Below, in pieces: positions 47,151 through 57,404 of a stretch of DNA of 64,000 nucleotides. The notes beneath the pieces are model-generated. The model did not search any database, was not told where the DNA came from, and saw nothing but the letters and a program-made list of their open reading frames with translations. The stretch covers positions 3,110,501-3,174,500 of the forward strand of contig NZ_CP029064.1 in the NCBI RefSeq assembly GCF_003076275.1. The letters run 5' to 3'. Within the stretch, counting starts at the first letter, position 1. Every line of letters begins with the position of its first letter. The stretch is from Microbulbifer sp. A4B17 (lineage in GTDB: Bacteria > Pseudomonadota > Gammaproteobacteria > Pseudomonadales > Cellvibrionaceae). Both the position numbers and the translations under genes were made by a program.

Positions 47151-48124
47151 TGGCCGCTGAAGCACCCCCTACTGAACTCGACCTGCGCGGTGCCTACCCC
47201 GAGGTAACACCCCTGGTACAAATGCGCTACGCCGCACGGCAGTTGCAATTATTTAAGCCGCGCCTGGCCCGCAGTGATCAGGCCGGCAGCCTGCTCACTC
47301 GCTATCGCGGTCGCGGTATGAATTTTGAGGAAGTGCGGGACTACCAGGCTGGAGATGACGTACGCTCAATTGATTGGCGCGTAACAGCTCGGACCGGCCA
47401 AACCCATACCAAGCTATATCAAGAGGAGCGGGAGCGTCCGGTGGTTATCCTGCTGGATTTACGCTCCCCTATGTTTTTTGGCAGCCAAAGGGCGTTTAAA
47501 TCGGTAACTGCCAGCGGCATCGCGGCAGCACTGGGCTGGGCTGGTTTACAACACAGTGATCGAATCGGAGCACTGCTTTTTTCCGACCAGGAAATAGACA
47601 CAGTGCGCCCGCGGCGCAGCCACCACGCCGTGCTTTCGATGATTCACAATACAGTTGCGCGTGCAGCGGAACTGAGCAGCCCCATCCCCGAAAAGGGCAG
47701 CCAATCACTAAAAACTCTACTCGAGGAAGCGCGAAGAATCGCGCGCCCCGGTAGCGCACTCTTCTTAATCAGTGATTGTCACGATCTCGACGATACCTGC
47801 TCACAGCCACTCTACCTTTTATCACGGCACGCTGACCTCCAGGTACTGAGGATATCGGACCCCCTGGAGCAACATCTGCCCGGCCAATCCCTCACCATAT
47901 CTGACGGCCGCCAGCGCACATTCCTTCATTCCGGCAATCGGCCGGTACATGAACATTTTGCCGAAAAGCAGGCCCGCGCCCGAGCCGATGTTGAGCAGTT
48001 ATGCCAGCGTTATCGACTGCCGCTGCTGGACTTTGATAATACCCAGCCGCTTATCCCGGCACTGATGTCCGTCTATGGCTCGCGGCAAAGAAACGGCTGG
48101 CAAAATACGAGAAGGCCCAAGTAG
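47150..48124 (+). CDS. DUF58 domain protein
   Basis: 324 residues. The DUF58 signature is very clear: SLLTRYRGRGMNFEEVRDY and AGDDVRSIDWRVTARTGQTHTKLYQEERERPV (given in parts, about 45-100), followed by a vWA-like fold with LLDLRSPMFFGS. DUF58 proteins partner MoxR and may bind metal through the vWA-like site. Cytoplasmic by lack of helices. It matches PA3071. Confidence 0.93.
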   Translation: MAAEAPPTELDLRGAYPEVTPLVQMRYAARQLQLFKPRLARSDQAGSLLTRYRGRGMNFEEVRDYQAGDDVRSIDWRVTARTGQTHTKLYQEERERPVVILLDLRSPMFFGSQRAFKSVTASGIAAALGWAGLQHSDRIGALLFSDQEIDTVRPRRSHHAVLSMIHNTVARAAELSSPIPEKGSQSLKTLLEEARRIARPGSALFLISDCHDLDDTCSQPLYLLSRHADLQVLRISDPLEQHLPGQSLTISDGRQRTFLHSGNRPVHEHFAEKQARARADVEQLCQRYRLPLLDFDNTQPLIPALMSVYGSRQRNGWQNTRRPK

Positions 48125-48221
48125 TAATGATTCTGAAAGTGCAGATAAAGCTGACCGCCATTATTCAGGCGAGCGAAGGAGCGAAGGCAAAACGCACTGG
48201 CAATTTAATTGAGGGTCAGTC

Positions 48222-48797
48222 GTGATAAGAGGAAGCCTTCTGCCAAAACAAATGCAATCTCCGGCTCCACAAGCGCCTTCACCAGAGGCCCAGGAGTTGT
48301 TATCGCAACTCCGAGATATACAGGAGCCCACTGCGGTTAATTGGTGGCCGCCCGCTCCGGGCTGGTGGATATTGGCCGTATTAATTCTGGCCTGCCTGGT
48401 CGCAGCCACCCTGTGGTGGCGGCAGCGACGCAAAAAAGCTGAGCGCAATCGCTACCGTTTAGAAGCGGCCTCACTGCTCGCCACAGTAGATGTTGAACAG
48501 GTGGGCGCGGTGCCAGAGATTAATGAAATACTTAAGCGAGTGGCAGTTACTACCTATAGCCGTACAGAGTGCGGCAACCTTATCAGCACAGCATGGATAG
48601 AGTTCCTGAAAAAGTCAGCCCCGCTTGAGTTTCCTATCGATGCACAGCAAGCGCTTCTTGAAAACCTCTATCGCGGCAGCTGTGACCCGGACAAAAACCG
48701 AGCGCTACAGGAATATGCCATTTTATGGGTGAAACAACACGGACAACCCACCAAAAACCGCCCACAACACCAGGGCGGGGAGGCAGCGCATGTTTGA
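48222..48797 (+). CDS. DUF4381 membrane protein
   Basis: 191 residues. The N-terminal PLSQLRDIQEP-type motif (LLSQLRDIQEPTAVNWWPPAPGWW) precedes one helix (about 45-63), a basic patch (RQRRKKAERNRYR) and a C-terminal cytoplasmic helical domain. It begins at a GTG with GAGGG upstream; an ATG ten codons on is the alternative. It overlaps batA by eight bases. Confidence 0.85.
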   Translation: MIRGSLLPKQMQSPAPQAPSPEAQELLSQLRDIQEPTAVNWWPPAPGWWILAVLILACLVAATLWWRQRRKKAERNRYRLEAASLLATVDVEQVGAVPEINEILKRVAVTTYSRTECGNLISTAWIEFLKKSAPLEFPIDAQQALLENLYRGSCDPDKNRALQEYAILWVKQHGQPTKNRPQHQGGEAAHV

Positions 48798-49830
48798 ATT
48801 CGCCTGGCCATGGGTTTTCTTTTTAGCCCCACTCCCACTGCTCGCCCGCTGGCTGCTACCCCGCTCCAAACCAATGAGCAGTGCCCTGAAGGTGCCATTT
48901 TATTCGGAACTATCCCAACGCGGCGGCGGTGAACAAAGCAATCTGCTCAATCTCTTTTTGCTAATTCTGATCTGGCTGCTTCTGATCAGTGCTGCAGCAC
49001 GTCCCCGATGGTATGGGGAGCCGGTATCTCAACCCAGCAGCGCAAGAGACCTCCTTATTGCCGTAGATATTTCAGGCAGTATGGAAACACCCGATATGGT
49101 AATTAATGGGCGACCGGCGATGCGTATCAATGCAGTAAAACAGGTGGTTGGTGACTTTGTTGAACGGCGCAAAGGTGACCGTTTGGGGCTGGTACTGTTT
49201 GGTACTCGCGCCTACCTGCAAGCCCCACTCACCTATGACAGAGAAACTGTAGAAACTCTACTAAAAGAGGCACAGATCGGCTTCGCTGGACAGGGAACTG
49301 CCATTGGGGATGCTATTGGTCTATCGGTCAAACGCCTGACCCAGCGCCCCGCAGACCAACGCGTACTGATACTGCTCACCGACGGTGCCAACACTGCGGG
49401 AGAAGTCTCCCCACTCAAAGCCGCCGAACTGGCACAGCAAGCGGGAATTACTGTCTATACCATCGGTGTTGGTGCCGATGAGATGGTCCAACCCGGACTT
49501 CTGGGGAGTCGTTTTGGTAGCCGCAGGATTAACCCATCGCGAGACCTGGACAGCAAGACACTACAGGAGATTGCCGACAAAACCGGTGGTCGCTACTTCC
49601 GCGCACACAACCCCCAAGAGCTGGCAGAAATCTATGCCGAACTCGATAAGCTGGAACCTGTCGAACAAGAGGCGGAGAGTTACCGGCCGATGAAGTCCCT
49701 ATTTACCTGGCCCCTCAGCATCGCCCTGTTACTTGCAGGCATTTGGGCTTTGGTTCCCCTGGTAAGCAACCTGCAACTACCCGCTAAGCGTGAAGAAGAT
49801 AGTCGTACTAACGGAGGTCAGGCCCAGTGA
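48790..49830 (+). CDS. vWA-domain membrane protein, BatA type
   Basis: 346 residues. An N-terminal helix pair (about 5-20 and 55-75), then a periplasmic or cytoplasmic vWA domain with a complete MIDAS motif DISGSMETPD (D93), TDGAN, and a C-terminal helix (about 305-325). BatA-like proteins of Bacteroides and Leptospira are linked to aerotolerance and stress; here I only infer a role in envelope stress resistance. It overlaps the next gene by four bases (GTGA). Confidence 0.9.
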   Translation: MFEFAWPWVFFLAPLPLLARWLLPRSKPMSSALKVPFYSELSQRGGGEQSNLLNLFLLILIWLLLISAAARPRWYGEPVSQPSSARDLLIAVDISGSMETPDMVINGRPAMRINAVKQVVGDFVERRKGDRLGLVLFGTRAYLQAPLTYDRETVETLLKEAQIGFAGQGTAIGDAIGLSVKRLTQRPADQRVLILLTDGANTAGEVSPLKAAELAQQAGITVYTIGVGADEMVQPGLLGSRFGSRRINPSRDLDSKTLQEIADKTGGRYFRAHNPQELAEIYAELDKLEPVEQEAESYRPMKSLFTWPLSIALLLAGIWALVPLVSNLQLPAKREEDSRTNGGQAQ

Positions 49831-51722
49831 GTATGCTCGACCTACTCCAGTCCTTTCACTTCCTGCGCCCAGGCGTTCTGTGGCTGCTGCTCCCCGCAGC
49901 GCTCCTATGCTGGGGACTGGCAAAAATGGTGCTTAACAGCGCCCAACTGCAAAAGGTGATCGACCCGGACTTGCTCCCCCACCTTTTACTGCGCGGTGGA
50001 AGCAAAAGGCCCTGGCTATTTGCGTTAATCTTTGCACTGCTGGCCGCAATGATCATCGCACTGGCGGGCCCCACTTGGCGCAAGCTGCCGACTCCGGTAT
50101 ATAGCAACCAGGATGCCCTGGTAATACTGCTGGACCTGTCGCCGTCCATGATGGCGACAGACCTCTCCCCCAACCGGCTGACCCGCGCCCGCCTAAAGGT
50201 TTTGGATATCCTGCGACAGAGAAAGGACGGCCTCACCGCACTCGTTGCCTATGCCGGAGAAGCCCATGTCGTCACCCCTCTTACCGAGGATACGGCCACC
50301 ATCGCCAACCTTGTTCCAGCGCTATCGCCCTCAATTATGCCGGTCCCAGGAAGCAATATTGAAATGGCTGTCAACACAGGAATTAGACTGTTAAAAGACG
50401 GAGCTGCCGGGCAAGGACAGCTGCTCGCCGTTACCGATGGAATAGACCCTATGGCCGCCGATGAAGTGGCCAAGGCACTGTCCAGTGCAAAAGTCGAAAT
50501 GAGCATACTAGCCGTGGGTAGTGGAGAGGGCAGCCCAATCCCTCGAGGAAATACCGGCGGATTTGTGACCGATAGCAAAGGCGCCATCGTCATCTCCAAC
50601 TTCGATACCGGTGAACTTCGTCAGCTTGCCCAGTCCAGCGGGGGACGCTTTGCCAAGATCACAGTAAGTGACAGCGATATCGACTACCTGCTGCCAGAAG
50701 CTGGCAGCCCCCAACAAGCGCAATTGACGGAAAGGGAGTTCGACCAATGGCGGGATGAGGGGCCGCTATTGCTCCTGTTAATACTACCTTTCGCGGCCCT
50801 ACTCTTCCGCCGGGGAGCCCTGGCATGCACCCTGCCCGTACTGCTGCTAACTGGAGTTCCAAATGAAAGCCAGGCTATTGAATGGCAGGATTTATGGCAA
50901 CGCAAAGACCAGCAAGGCCAGCGCCTATTGGAAGAAGGACAACCAGCAGAGGCCGCACAAGAGTTTCACAATCCCGAATGGAAAGGCACTGCCAACTATC
51001 GCGCGGGCAACTACGCAGAAGCCCAGGAAAATTTCGCCCAAAGCGGTAACTCCCAGAGTTTGTACAACCTTGGGAACAGCCTGGTACAGCAAGGTGACTA
51101 CGACAAAGCTATCGAAGCTTACGATGAAGCCCTGCAAAAGCAGCCCCAGTTTGCCGATGCCGAACACAATCGGGAGATTGCTGAAAAGCTGAAAGAGCTG
51201 CAAGAAAAACAGCAGCAATCCCAGCAGCAATCCGGCGAACAACAGCAGAGCGAGCAGGAACAGAACCAGCAAGGCCAGCAAGGCCAGCAGCAAAGTCAGG
51301 AACAACAGCAAAACCAGGAACAGCAAGCGGAGAACAACGAGCAACAGTCCAGTGAACAACAGCAACAGGGCAACAATCAACAGCCCTCTGTTTCACCGGA
51401 ATCCTCAGAGCAACAGCCCCAAGGTGAAGAGCAGCAGGGCCCTCAAGAAAAGGGCCAGGAAGAGCAGGAAAGCGAGCAACAACAAGGTAAGAAACAAGGT
51501 GAAGAACAACCGCCGGAAGGGGAATCGCAACCTACAAGCGCAGAGGAAAGCCCACTCGACCAGGAAACCCAGCAAGCTCTGGACCAATGGCTCCGTCAAA
51601 TTCCCGATGATCCAGCCGGCCTGATGCGCGAGAAGTTCAAATACGAGAGCCTGCAAAGACGCCGCGCCTATCGCAGCGGGGAATGGGAGCCACCAGAAAA
51701 CGGGGCAACACAGAGATGGTAG
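49827..51722 (+). CDS. vWA-TPR membrane protein, BatB/BatC type, with Gln/Glu-rich tail
   Basis: 631 residues. Helices flank a vWA domain with MIDAS DLSPSMMATD (D103); a helix pair near 310-350 is followed by TPR repeats (about 385-450, e.g. SLYNLGNSLVQQGDYDKAIEAYDEAL). A long low-complexity region of Gln, Glu and Ser (about 450-570) follows, then a conserved end (DQWLRQIPDDPAGLMREKFKYE). It is a BatB-BatC fusion as in pseudomonads. Start is GTG, or ATG two codons on. Confidence 0.9.
   Translation: MSMLDLLQSFHFLRPGVLWLLLPAALLCWGLAKMVLNSAQLQKVIDPDLLPHLLLRGGSKRPWLFALIFALLAAMIIALAGPTWRKLPTPVYSNQDALVILLDLSPSMMATDLSPNRLTRARLKVLDILRQRKDGLTALVAYAGEAHVVTPLTEDTATIANLVPALSPSIMPVPGSNIEMAVNTGIRLLKDGAAGQGQLLAVTDGIDPMAADEVAKALSSAKVEMSILAVGSGEGSPIPRGNTGGFVTDSKGAIVISNFDTGELRQLAQSSGGRFAKITVSDSDIDYLLPEAGSPQQAQLTEREFDQWRDEGPLLLLLILPFAALLFRRGALACTLPVLLLTGVPNESQAIEWQDLWQRKDQQGQRLLEEGQPAEAAQEFHNPEWKGTANYRAGNYAEAQENFAQSGNSQSLYNLGNSLVQQGDYDKAIEAYDEALQKQPQFADAEHNREIAEKLKELQEKQQQSQQQSGEQQQSEQEQNQQGQQGQQQSQEQQQNQEQQAENNEQQSSEQQQQGNNQQPSVSPESSEQQPQGEEQQGPQEKGQEEQESEQQQGKKQGEEQPPEGESQPTSAEESPLDQETQQALDQWLRQIPDDPAGLMREKFKYESLQRRRAYRSGEWEPPENGATQRW
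51180..51540 (+). repeat. Gln/Glu-rich low-complexity tract in the BatB/BatC gene
   Basis: About 120 codons dominated by CAG/CAA and GAA with irregular CAGCAA repeats. The region could expand or contract by slippage in frame. The translated tract is predicted disordered. It also creates long meaningless Leu-rich open frames on the opposite strand. Confidence 0.8.
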
Positions 51723-53485
51723 AGAGCAGCAGAGCAATGTCGCTGGATTCAAGGACACTGATTTCAAAACAGACTATGGACGCATTCACCAACAACCGAA
51801 TAAAACTTTGGGGCCTCCCGCTCAGCCATGTCTTCGCTATGCTGCTTCTTGCAATAGCGCTTTGTGTGTCGACATCGGTTTTAGCAAGCGACCTCAGCGC
51901 AACGGTAGATAGAGATAAGATTGGAATTGATGAGACAGTCAATTTACGCGTGCGTTATTCAGGGGATAAAAGTGGCGGGCAACCGGACTTTTCACTACTG
52001 GAACAGGATTTCGATATTCTCTCTCGCCAGCAGTCCAACCAATACCGCGTGATTAATGGACGTGCGGAAAGCTTTGTCGAGTGGGTACTGGCCCTAGCCC
52101 CCAAACGGGAAGGAAAATTGTTTATCCCTTCTTTTAACTTCCAGGGGGAGGTTTCCGATGCGGTTCCCGTTACAGTCACCGAGGCCCAAAGCGGGCCCAA
52201 CGGCGGTGAAAAACAAGCATTCCTGGAGGTGACGCTCGACAAGGAGGAGGTCTATGTCCAGGAGCAACTGCTGGTGAAAATTCGCCTTTTCACCACTATC
52301 GGCTTACACGATATCGCGACGGAACCCCTTAAGATCGCCGGTGCCCATGCAGAAAAAGTGGATGAGCAGCGATATGAACGCAAGCTCAATGGCGTCAGCC
52401 ATGCAGTCTATGAAGTCACTTATGCGGTTTTTCCAGACAGTTCAGGCAAACTAAGTATCCCCGCACTGACCTATGTCGCCATCGCTGGACGCAGGGATCC
52501 CTTCTCACTGTTTAATCGCAACAGCCAGCGACTTCGGCTCCGCTCCCAGGAAAAATCTATTGAAGTACTACCAAAGCCTACCAATTACTCGGGTAGCCAA
52601 TGGCTACCGGCAGCCAGTCTCGGTATAGTTCAAAGCTGGAGCCAGGACCCTGATACTTTCGCCGTGGGTGAGCCAATTACGCGAATCCTTACCGTACGCG
52701 CTGAAGGGCTTAGAGCCGCTCAGCTACCCCCACTGCCTAAACTCAATGTAGATGGCCTTAAAACTTATCCAGACCAACCGCAACAGGAGGACCAGGTTGG
52801 CCCCAATGGCGTAACAGGAAGTCGTATAGAGACTACTGCGATAGTGGCTACACAACCCGGGGACTACGAGCTACCCCCGATCACAGTGACCTGGTGGGAC
52901 ACCAAAGCCCAACGACAACGTACCACTCAACTACCGTCATTCCGCTTCTCTGTTTCCGGCACTGCAGCACCTATAGCCAGTGATAACGAAACCACCGCTG
53001 GGGCCCCTCAGGTAGCCCCCCCCCCTGAACAAGTCAGCACTGTGAGTCGCTTCTGGCGCAACCTGGCCATTATCGCAATTGCCTCTCACTTACTGTGGGT
53101 GCTGTACTTTTTCTTTCAGAGGCGCAAATTAAACCAACAAATAACAAACAACAATATACAAGCCCCTGATTTGCACCGTGAAACCAGCGCACTTAAGAGA
53201 GCATTGGACAGTGAGGACCCGAGCCACATCCAGCAAGCCTCACTCAAGTGGCTTTACGCAAAATGGCCAAAACTGGAGGGGAAGAGTTTAACTGAGGCCA
53301 CAAGGCTGCTGCACATTCCAGAATTGGGGCAACTCCAATCTGCACTGGATGCCTCTATCTACCAATCACCGGCCAGCCCTTTGGATATTCAAAAAGTGAG
53401 AAGTATTGTTAATTCGCTACTTAAGGCTAAACCTGAAAGCGAATCTAGTGAGCCAAGTGGCGCCCTGCCCTCCCTATTCTCTTGA
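51716..53485 (+). CDS. BatD-family protein (oxygen tolerance type)
   Basis: About 590 residues. An N-terminal segment with an uncleaved or cleaved signal helix (FAMLLLAIALCVSTSVLA) is followed by BatD-type beta domains (DRDKIGIDETVNLRVRYSG, KEGKLFIPSFNFQG-like, YEVTYAVFPDSSGKLSIPALTY) and a C-terminal helix (NLAIIAIASHLLWVLYFFFQ) before a cytoplasmic helical end. The ATG at 51716 overlaps the previous stop; the frame is open 11 codons further upstream. A run of ten C residues lies in the coding sequence just before the C-terminal helix. Confidence 0.85.
   Translation: MVESSRAMSLDSRTLISKQTMDAFTNNRIKLWGLPLSHVFAMLLLAIALCVSTSVLASDLSATVDRDKIGIDETVNLRVRYSGDKSGGQPDFSLLEQDFDILSRQQSNQYRVINGRAESFVEWVLALAPKREGKLFIPSFNFQGEVSDAVPVTVTEAQSGPNGGEKQAFLEVTLDKEEVYVQEQLLVKIRLFTTIGLHDIATEPLKIAGAHAEKVDEQRYERKLNGVSHAVYEVTYAVFPDSSGKLSIPALTYVAIAGRRDPFSLFNRNSQRLRLRSQEKSIEVLPKPTNYSGSQWLPAASLGIVQSWSQDPDTFAVGEPITRILTVRAEGLRAAQLPPLPKLNVDGLKTYPDQPQQEDQVGPNGVTGSRIETTAIVATQPGDYELPPITVTWWDTKAQRQRTTQLPSFRFSVSGTAAPIASDNETTAGAPQVAPPPEQVSTVSRFWRNLAIIAIASHLLWVLYFFFQRRKLNQQITNNNIQAPDLHRETSALKRALDSEDPSHIQQASLKWLYAKWPKLEGKSLTEATRLLHIPELGQLQSALDASIYQSPASPLDIQKVRSIVNSLLKAKPESESSEPSGALPSLFS
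53016..53025 (+). repeat. C10 homopolymer in batD
   Basis: Ten C residues encode Ala-Pro-Pro-Pro in frame, about 25 codons before the C-terminal membrane helix. Slippage would remove the helix and cytoplasmic end and leave a periplasmic form. This is a candidate phase-variation tract. Confidence 0.85.
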
Positions 53486-53529
53486 GGGAGCCCTCCAAAA
53501 AATCAAATGGGGAATAACGGAGTTGGCCT

Positions 53530-54312
53530 TCACCGTCTCTGGGTAAGGCCAATTCCAGTATATTCGAGCAGCTTAAGAGGTACTTTGAATAGAATCAGGA
53601 AAAAGTTTGTGTAGATATGATTTTCTTTGCAAGCTCGGACAATTTCCAGGTTTTGATGAATGCGCCCCCAAACACCTTGAGAACTAACGCCCCCTTCACG
53701 CATTTTTACAATGCATTTTGGTAGGCGCCTGAAGCTAATTTTATCCCGATAAAGAAAGCGAGCTAGCAATTCAAAGTCTGCCGCAACCCGGTAGTTGGTT
53801 TTATATAAGCCTAGCTTTTTATAACAATCTCGCCGCACAAAAAATGTAGGATGGGGCGGCATCCAGCCCCAGCGAAATCTAGAAACCCTAAATTTACTGG
53901 AGCCATAAAAACGTACTCTTTGACTTAAGTTATTGCGAGCCACAATCTCCAAGTCTGCATAGACAGATTGGGCCCCCGAAACTAAAAACTCATTAACAAC
54001 ATTTGAAATCACACGATTATCAGAATAGATATCATCGGAGTTAATTGTGCCGACTATATCGCCAGACGCCAAGCGTATGCCTTTATTCATCGCATCATAA
54101 ATGCCCGAGTCTTTTTCAGACACAACTACCGCAACTTGGTCTTTAAACTCAGATATTATCTCTAGTGTTCCATCAGTGGAGCCACCATCAATAATTACAT
54201 GCTCAATATTTGCATAATCTTGAGCCAACACGGATAGAATTGTGTCGCGAATGGTGTCAGCACTATTTAGACAAACCGTTATCAGGCTTATTTTTATCAC
54301 AAAAAGTCTCAA
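53530..54312 (-). CDS. Family-2 glycosyltransferase
   Basis: About 256-260 residues. GT-A fold with ITVCLNSADTIRDTILSVLAQ, IDGGSTDGT and NSDD (the DxD site), resembling the WcaA/WbbD type that adds a sugar in O-antigen or colanic-like glycans. No membrane segment. The frame starts at TTG (54312), but a GTG four codons later is a likely start. It is the last gene of a minus-strand set with fcl and gmd. The acceptor and donor are unknown; fucose is plausible from context. Confidence 0.85.
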   Translation of the reverse strand: MRLFVIKISLITVCLNSADTIRDTILSVLAQDYANIEHVIIDGGSTDGTLEIISEFKDQVAVVVSEKDSGIYDAMNKGIRLASGDIVGTINSDDIYSDNRVISNVVNEFLVSGAQSVYADLEIVARNNLSQRVRFYGSSKFRVSRFRWGWMPPHPTFFVRRDCYKKLGLYKTNYRVAADFELLARFLYRDKISFRRLPKCIVKMREGGVSSQGVWGRIHQNLEIVRACKENHIYTNFFLILFKVPLKLLEYTGIGLTQRR

Positions 54313-54381
54313 GTTGTCGTTTCGTGAAAAGTAAAACCCCTCTTGAGAACTTTAGTACAAATTACAATATCTGACATTCGA

Positions 54382-55338
54382 TCAACACAAAATACTTCTA
54401 TACCAATCGTATGTTTTCTTTAACCCTACCCCCAAGGAAGTCTGGGAATCCCACCCCAACTTCGATAGCTTTGAGGTGTCTAGCAACTTCCGCGACACAC
54501 CATCAGGCATTGACCTGTCAAATGTAATATTTCCCTCAAACCCAATGATCTCGGCGATTAAATAAGCCAACTCCTTGACAGTGCAATCCACCCCAGTACC
54601 CACATTTAGGTGGGAGCACATAGGCTCTGTCACGGATCGATATACTCGATCTTCCAAATCCATTACAAACACCAACGCATCAACCATATCCTCTACATAA
54701 AGAAATTCTCGTCGAACATCACCACTCCCCCAAATCCTGACATTCTGCAGCCCTTCATTTTTGGCCTTATGGAAACGATATATTAATGCAGGGATAACGT
54801 GTGAATTTGCAGAGTCAAAGTTGTCATGTGGTCCATACAGGTTTGTCGGCATAACACTACGATAGTTACGCCCATACTGCCTTGAGTAGGATTCGCACAA
54901 CTTAATTCCGGCAATCTTGGCAATAGCGTAAGGCTCGTTAGTCGACTCCAACCTACCACCAAGCAGGTCCTGCTCCCGTATCGGCTGGGGGGAATTCCTT
55001 GGATAAATACAAGACGACCCAATAAACAGCAAATTTTGGATATCAGCCTTATGAGCCTGATGGATTACATTGCCCTGAATCATCAGATTCTGGTAAATAA
55101 AATCAGCTGGGAGCTTGCTATTCGCCAATATGCCCCCCACTTTTGCCGCAGCCAAATAAACAGTATCAATCGACTCCGAATTAAAAAAATCAGAAACAGC
55201 ATCAACATCTGTCAAGTCCAGTGAATCTCGTGGGCAAGTAATGACTTCACAGTTTTTTACCGGTCTCAGCCTCTGAATTAATGCCGAACCAACCATACCC
55301 CGATGACCTGCGACAAAAACTCTTTGGGAATATTTCAC
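54382..55338 (-). CDS. fcl: GDP-L-fucose synthase
   Basis: 318 residues. Converts GDP-4-keto-6-deoxymannose to GDP-L-fucose with NADPH (epimerase-reductase). SDR motifs: [25 protein letters not shown] and the Ser-Tyr-Lys set in [14 protein letters not shown]. It is three bases downstream of gmd, its pathway partner. Confidence 0.96.
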   Translation of the reverse strand: MKYSQRVFVAGHRGMVGSALIQRLRPVKNCEVITCPRDSLDLTDVDAVSDFFNSESIDTVYLAAAKVGGILANSKLPADFIYQNLMIQGNVIHQAHKADIQNLLFIGSSCIYPRNSPQPIREQDLLGGRLESTNEPYAIAKIAGIKLCESYSRQYGRNYRSVMPTNLYGPHDNFDSANSHVIPALIYRFHKAKNEGLQNVRIWGSGDVRREFLYVEDMVDALVFVMDLEDRVYRSVTEPMCSHLNVGTGVDCTVKELAYLIAEIIGFEGNITFDRSMPDGVSRKLLDTSKLSKLGWDSQTSLGVGLKKTYDWYRSILC

Positions 55339-55341
55339 TAA

Positions 55342-56457
55342 TTACTCCTCAAAAATAGGCTCAGTGCGATAACCATTCCCAGCCAACAACAAATTCCGCT
55401 TCGCTTCCCTCAAATCATACTTAACCATTTCCCCAATCAAATCTTTCAAGGTTGTTTTAGGTGTCCACCCCAGCTCTTGTCGAGCCAATGAGGCATCACC
55501 TACTAGTGACGCCACTTCTGTCGGGCGAAAATAACGAGAGTCCACTTTAACAATTATGTCTCCACACTTAATTGCTGGAGCATCTTCCCCCACAATTGAA
55601 GCAACAACACCTACCTCTTTCTGCCCCTCCCCATGAAACTCTACCGCTATCCCCAACTCTTGAGCACAATTACGAACAAAATCCCGAACGGAATATTGAA
55701 GCCCTGTAGAGATAATAAAATCCTTAGGACTTTCTTGCTGCAACATCAACCATTGCATTTCAACATAGTCTTTAGCATGCCCCCAGTCCCTCAGCGCATT
55801 CAGCTCCCCCAAATACAGGCACTGCTCTAAACCCTGGGCGATATTGGCCAAACCCCGAGTTATTTTTCGGGTAACAAAAGTTTCACCACGACGTGATGAC
55901 TCGTGATTAAATAAGATTCCGTTACAAGCATATAGGCCATAGGCCTCGCGGAAGTTGACCACAGTCCAATAGGCAAACAATTTTGCAATTGAGTATGGCG
56001 AGCGAGGGTAAAAAGGAGTGCTTTCATTCTGAGGGGAAGTTTTGGCAGCGCCATAAAGCTCCGACGTTGAGGCTTGGTAAAATCTGGTTTTATCCAACCC
56101 CAGAAGACGCATCCCCTCTAGTATTCTGAGGGTTCCAAGCCCGTTCACATTTGCAGTATATTCAGGGCACTCAAAACTGACCGCAACATGTGACTGGGCA
56201 CCCAAATTATAGATTTCATCAGGCCGCACCTCCTGAAGAATTCGGGTCAAATTACTCGTATCAGTAAGGTCTCCATAGTGAAGAAAAAACCTTCTACTAT
56301 CATCTTGCGGCCCTTGATACAAGTGATCTATGCGGCTCGTATTAAATGAAGAGGACCTTCTTTTAACCCCATGAACCTCGTACCCATTCGCCAATAAAAA
56401 TTCAGCTAAATAAGAGCCATCCTGGCCTGTTACACCTGTTATTAGTGCTTTTTTCAT
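55342..56457 (-). CDS. gmd: GDP-mannose 4,6-dehydratase
   Basis: 371 residues. Dehydrates GDP-mannose to the 4-keto-6-deoxy intermediate. [15 protein letters not shown], the [15 protein letters not shown] segment, and the catalytic ST-E-Y-K set ([17 protein letters not shown]) are complete. GDP-mannose supply genes (manB/manC) are not in the window. Confidence 0.97.
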   Translation of the reverse strand: MKKALITGVTGQDGSYLAEFLLANGYEVHGVKRRSSSFNTSRIDHLYQGPQDDSRRFFLHYGDLTDTSNLTRILQEVRPDEIYNLGAQSHVAVSFECPEYTANVNGLGTLRILEGMRLLGLDKTRFYQASTSELYGAAKTSPQNESTPFYPRSPYSIAKLFAYWTVVNFREAYGLYACNGILFNHESSRRGETFVTRKITRGLANIAQGLEQCLYLGELNALRDWGHAKDYVEMQWLMLQQESPKDFIISTGLQYSVRDFVRNCAQELGIAVEFHGEGQKEVGVVASIVGEDAPAIKCGDIIVKVDSRYFRPTEVASLVGDASLARQELGWTPKTTLKDLIGEMVKYDLREAKRNLLLAGNGYRTEPIFEE

Positions 56458-56534
56458 TTCTCAGCCTGTTAAAATTATTGGTACACAAGCGCACTACCTC
56501 TCCACAACCAATACCTTCCGAACATTTACAACGA

Positions 56535-57404
56535 TCAATGTCGCTCAGGTTTCGCCCCTAACATCAGGCGAGCCATTTCCCAGATCTCAACCCCCCACAA
56601 CCTCAACTGAACGAAAATTGCCAACAATCTATAACCAATATAAACTTCCCTTTTCCTCCAAAAAAATATAACCGATCTTACCGGTGGAAGAAGGGTATAT
56701 AGAATCAACTGAAACCTCCCCACCCCTCGAGAGACAAAAAACTGCCCTCCCTTTATCCGCTTTGCTTTTGCAGCAACAGATCGCCAAGAGCATCTAACTC
56801 GATGATGGACAAAAGCAGATTTCAAAAATAAAATTTGATAGCCCCTCACCCTCAATCTTCTACAAAATTCAAAATCACCACTTGAAAAGGAATTCTCACT
56901 AAATCCACCAAACTTCAAAAACAAAAACCGATCCACAACCATATTTGCTGTAGCTGCAACTCCTGCAGATACGTAAACTTCTTGTGGTATCCCTCTCATA
57001 AAATCATAGACTTCATAGATATTAGAGAACCCATGCTGCTTCTGACTTCTCACATCACCTGCAAATAACTTTACACCTCCTACCGAACACCTAATCGCCC
57101 TATCAATTCCAGCTATCCACTTTGGATCCGGCAAGCAATCAGCATCCGTAAATATAAGCCAATCTCCATCAGCTAACTCTGCCCCTCTATTTCTTGCCGC
57201 ATAAGACCCAGGCTTTTTGCACTCTCCAGTCTTAATCTGAAAACTTTCTCCTCCCAATAAAGATGGAGACCTACCATCATTTGATATCAGTACAAGCTCA
57301 AAAAGGTCTTTTGAAATTACCTGAGACTCCATGCAACGAACCAAGTCCTCAATGAAGTGCCACTGCTGATAAACCGGAACAATCACGGAAAATTTAACCT
57401 GCAT
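56535..57404 (-). CDS. Family-2 glycosyltransferase
   Basis: 289 residues. GT-A core: VIVPVYQQWHFIEDLVRCM, TDADCLPDPKWI (metal-binding DxD), then the acceptor region SFSSGDFEFCRRLRVRGYQILF. Positively charged C-terminal part, possibly membrane-associated. It is a separate gene 78 bases before gmd on the same strand. Linkage unknown. Confidence 0.85.
   Translation of the reverse strand: MQVKFSVIVPVYQQWHFIEDLVRCMESQVISKDLFELVLISNDGRSPSLLGGESFQIKTGECKKPGSYAARNRGAELADGDWLIFTDADCLPDPKWIAGIDRAIRCSVGGVKLFAGDVRSQKQHGFSNIYEVYDFMRGIPQEVYVSAGVAATANMVVDRFLFLKFGGFSENSFSSGDFEFCRRLRVRGYQILFLKSAFVHHRVRCSWRSVAAKAKRIKGGQFFVSRGVGRFQLILYTLLPPVRSVIFFWRKREVYIGYRLLAIFVQLRLWGVEIWEMARLMLGAKPERH

Noticed and set aside
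50925..51767. Leu-rich minus-strand frames
   Set aside because: They are the complement of the CAG/CAA/GAA-rich tract in the BatB/BatC gene.
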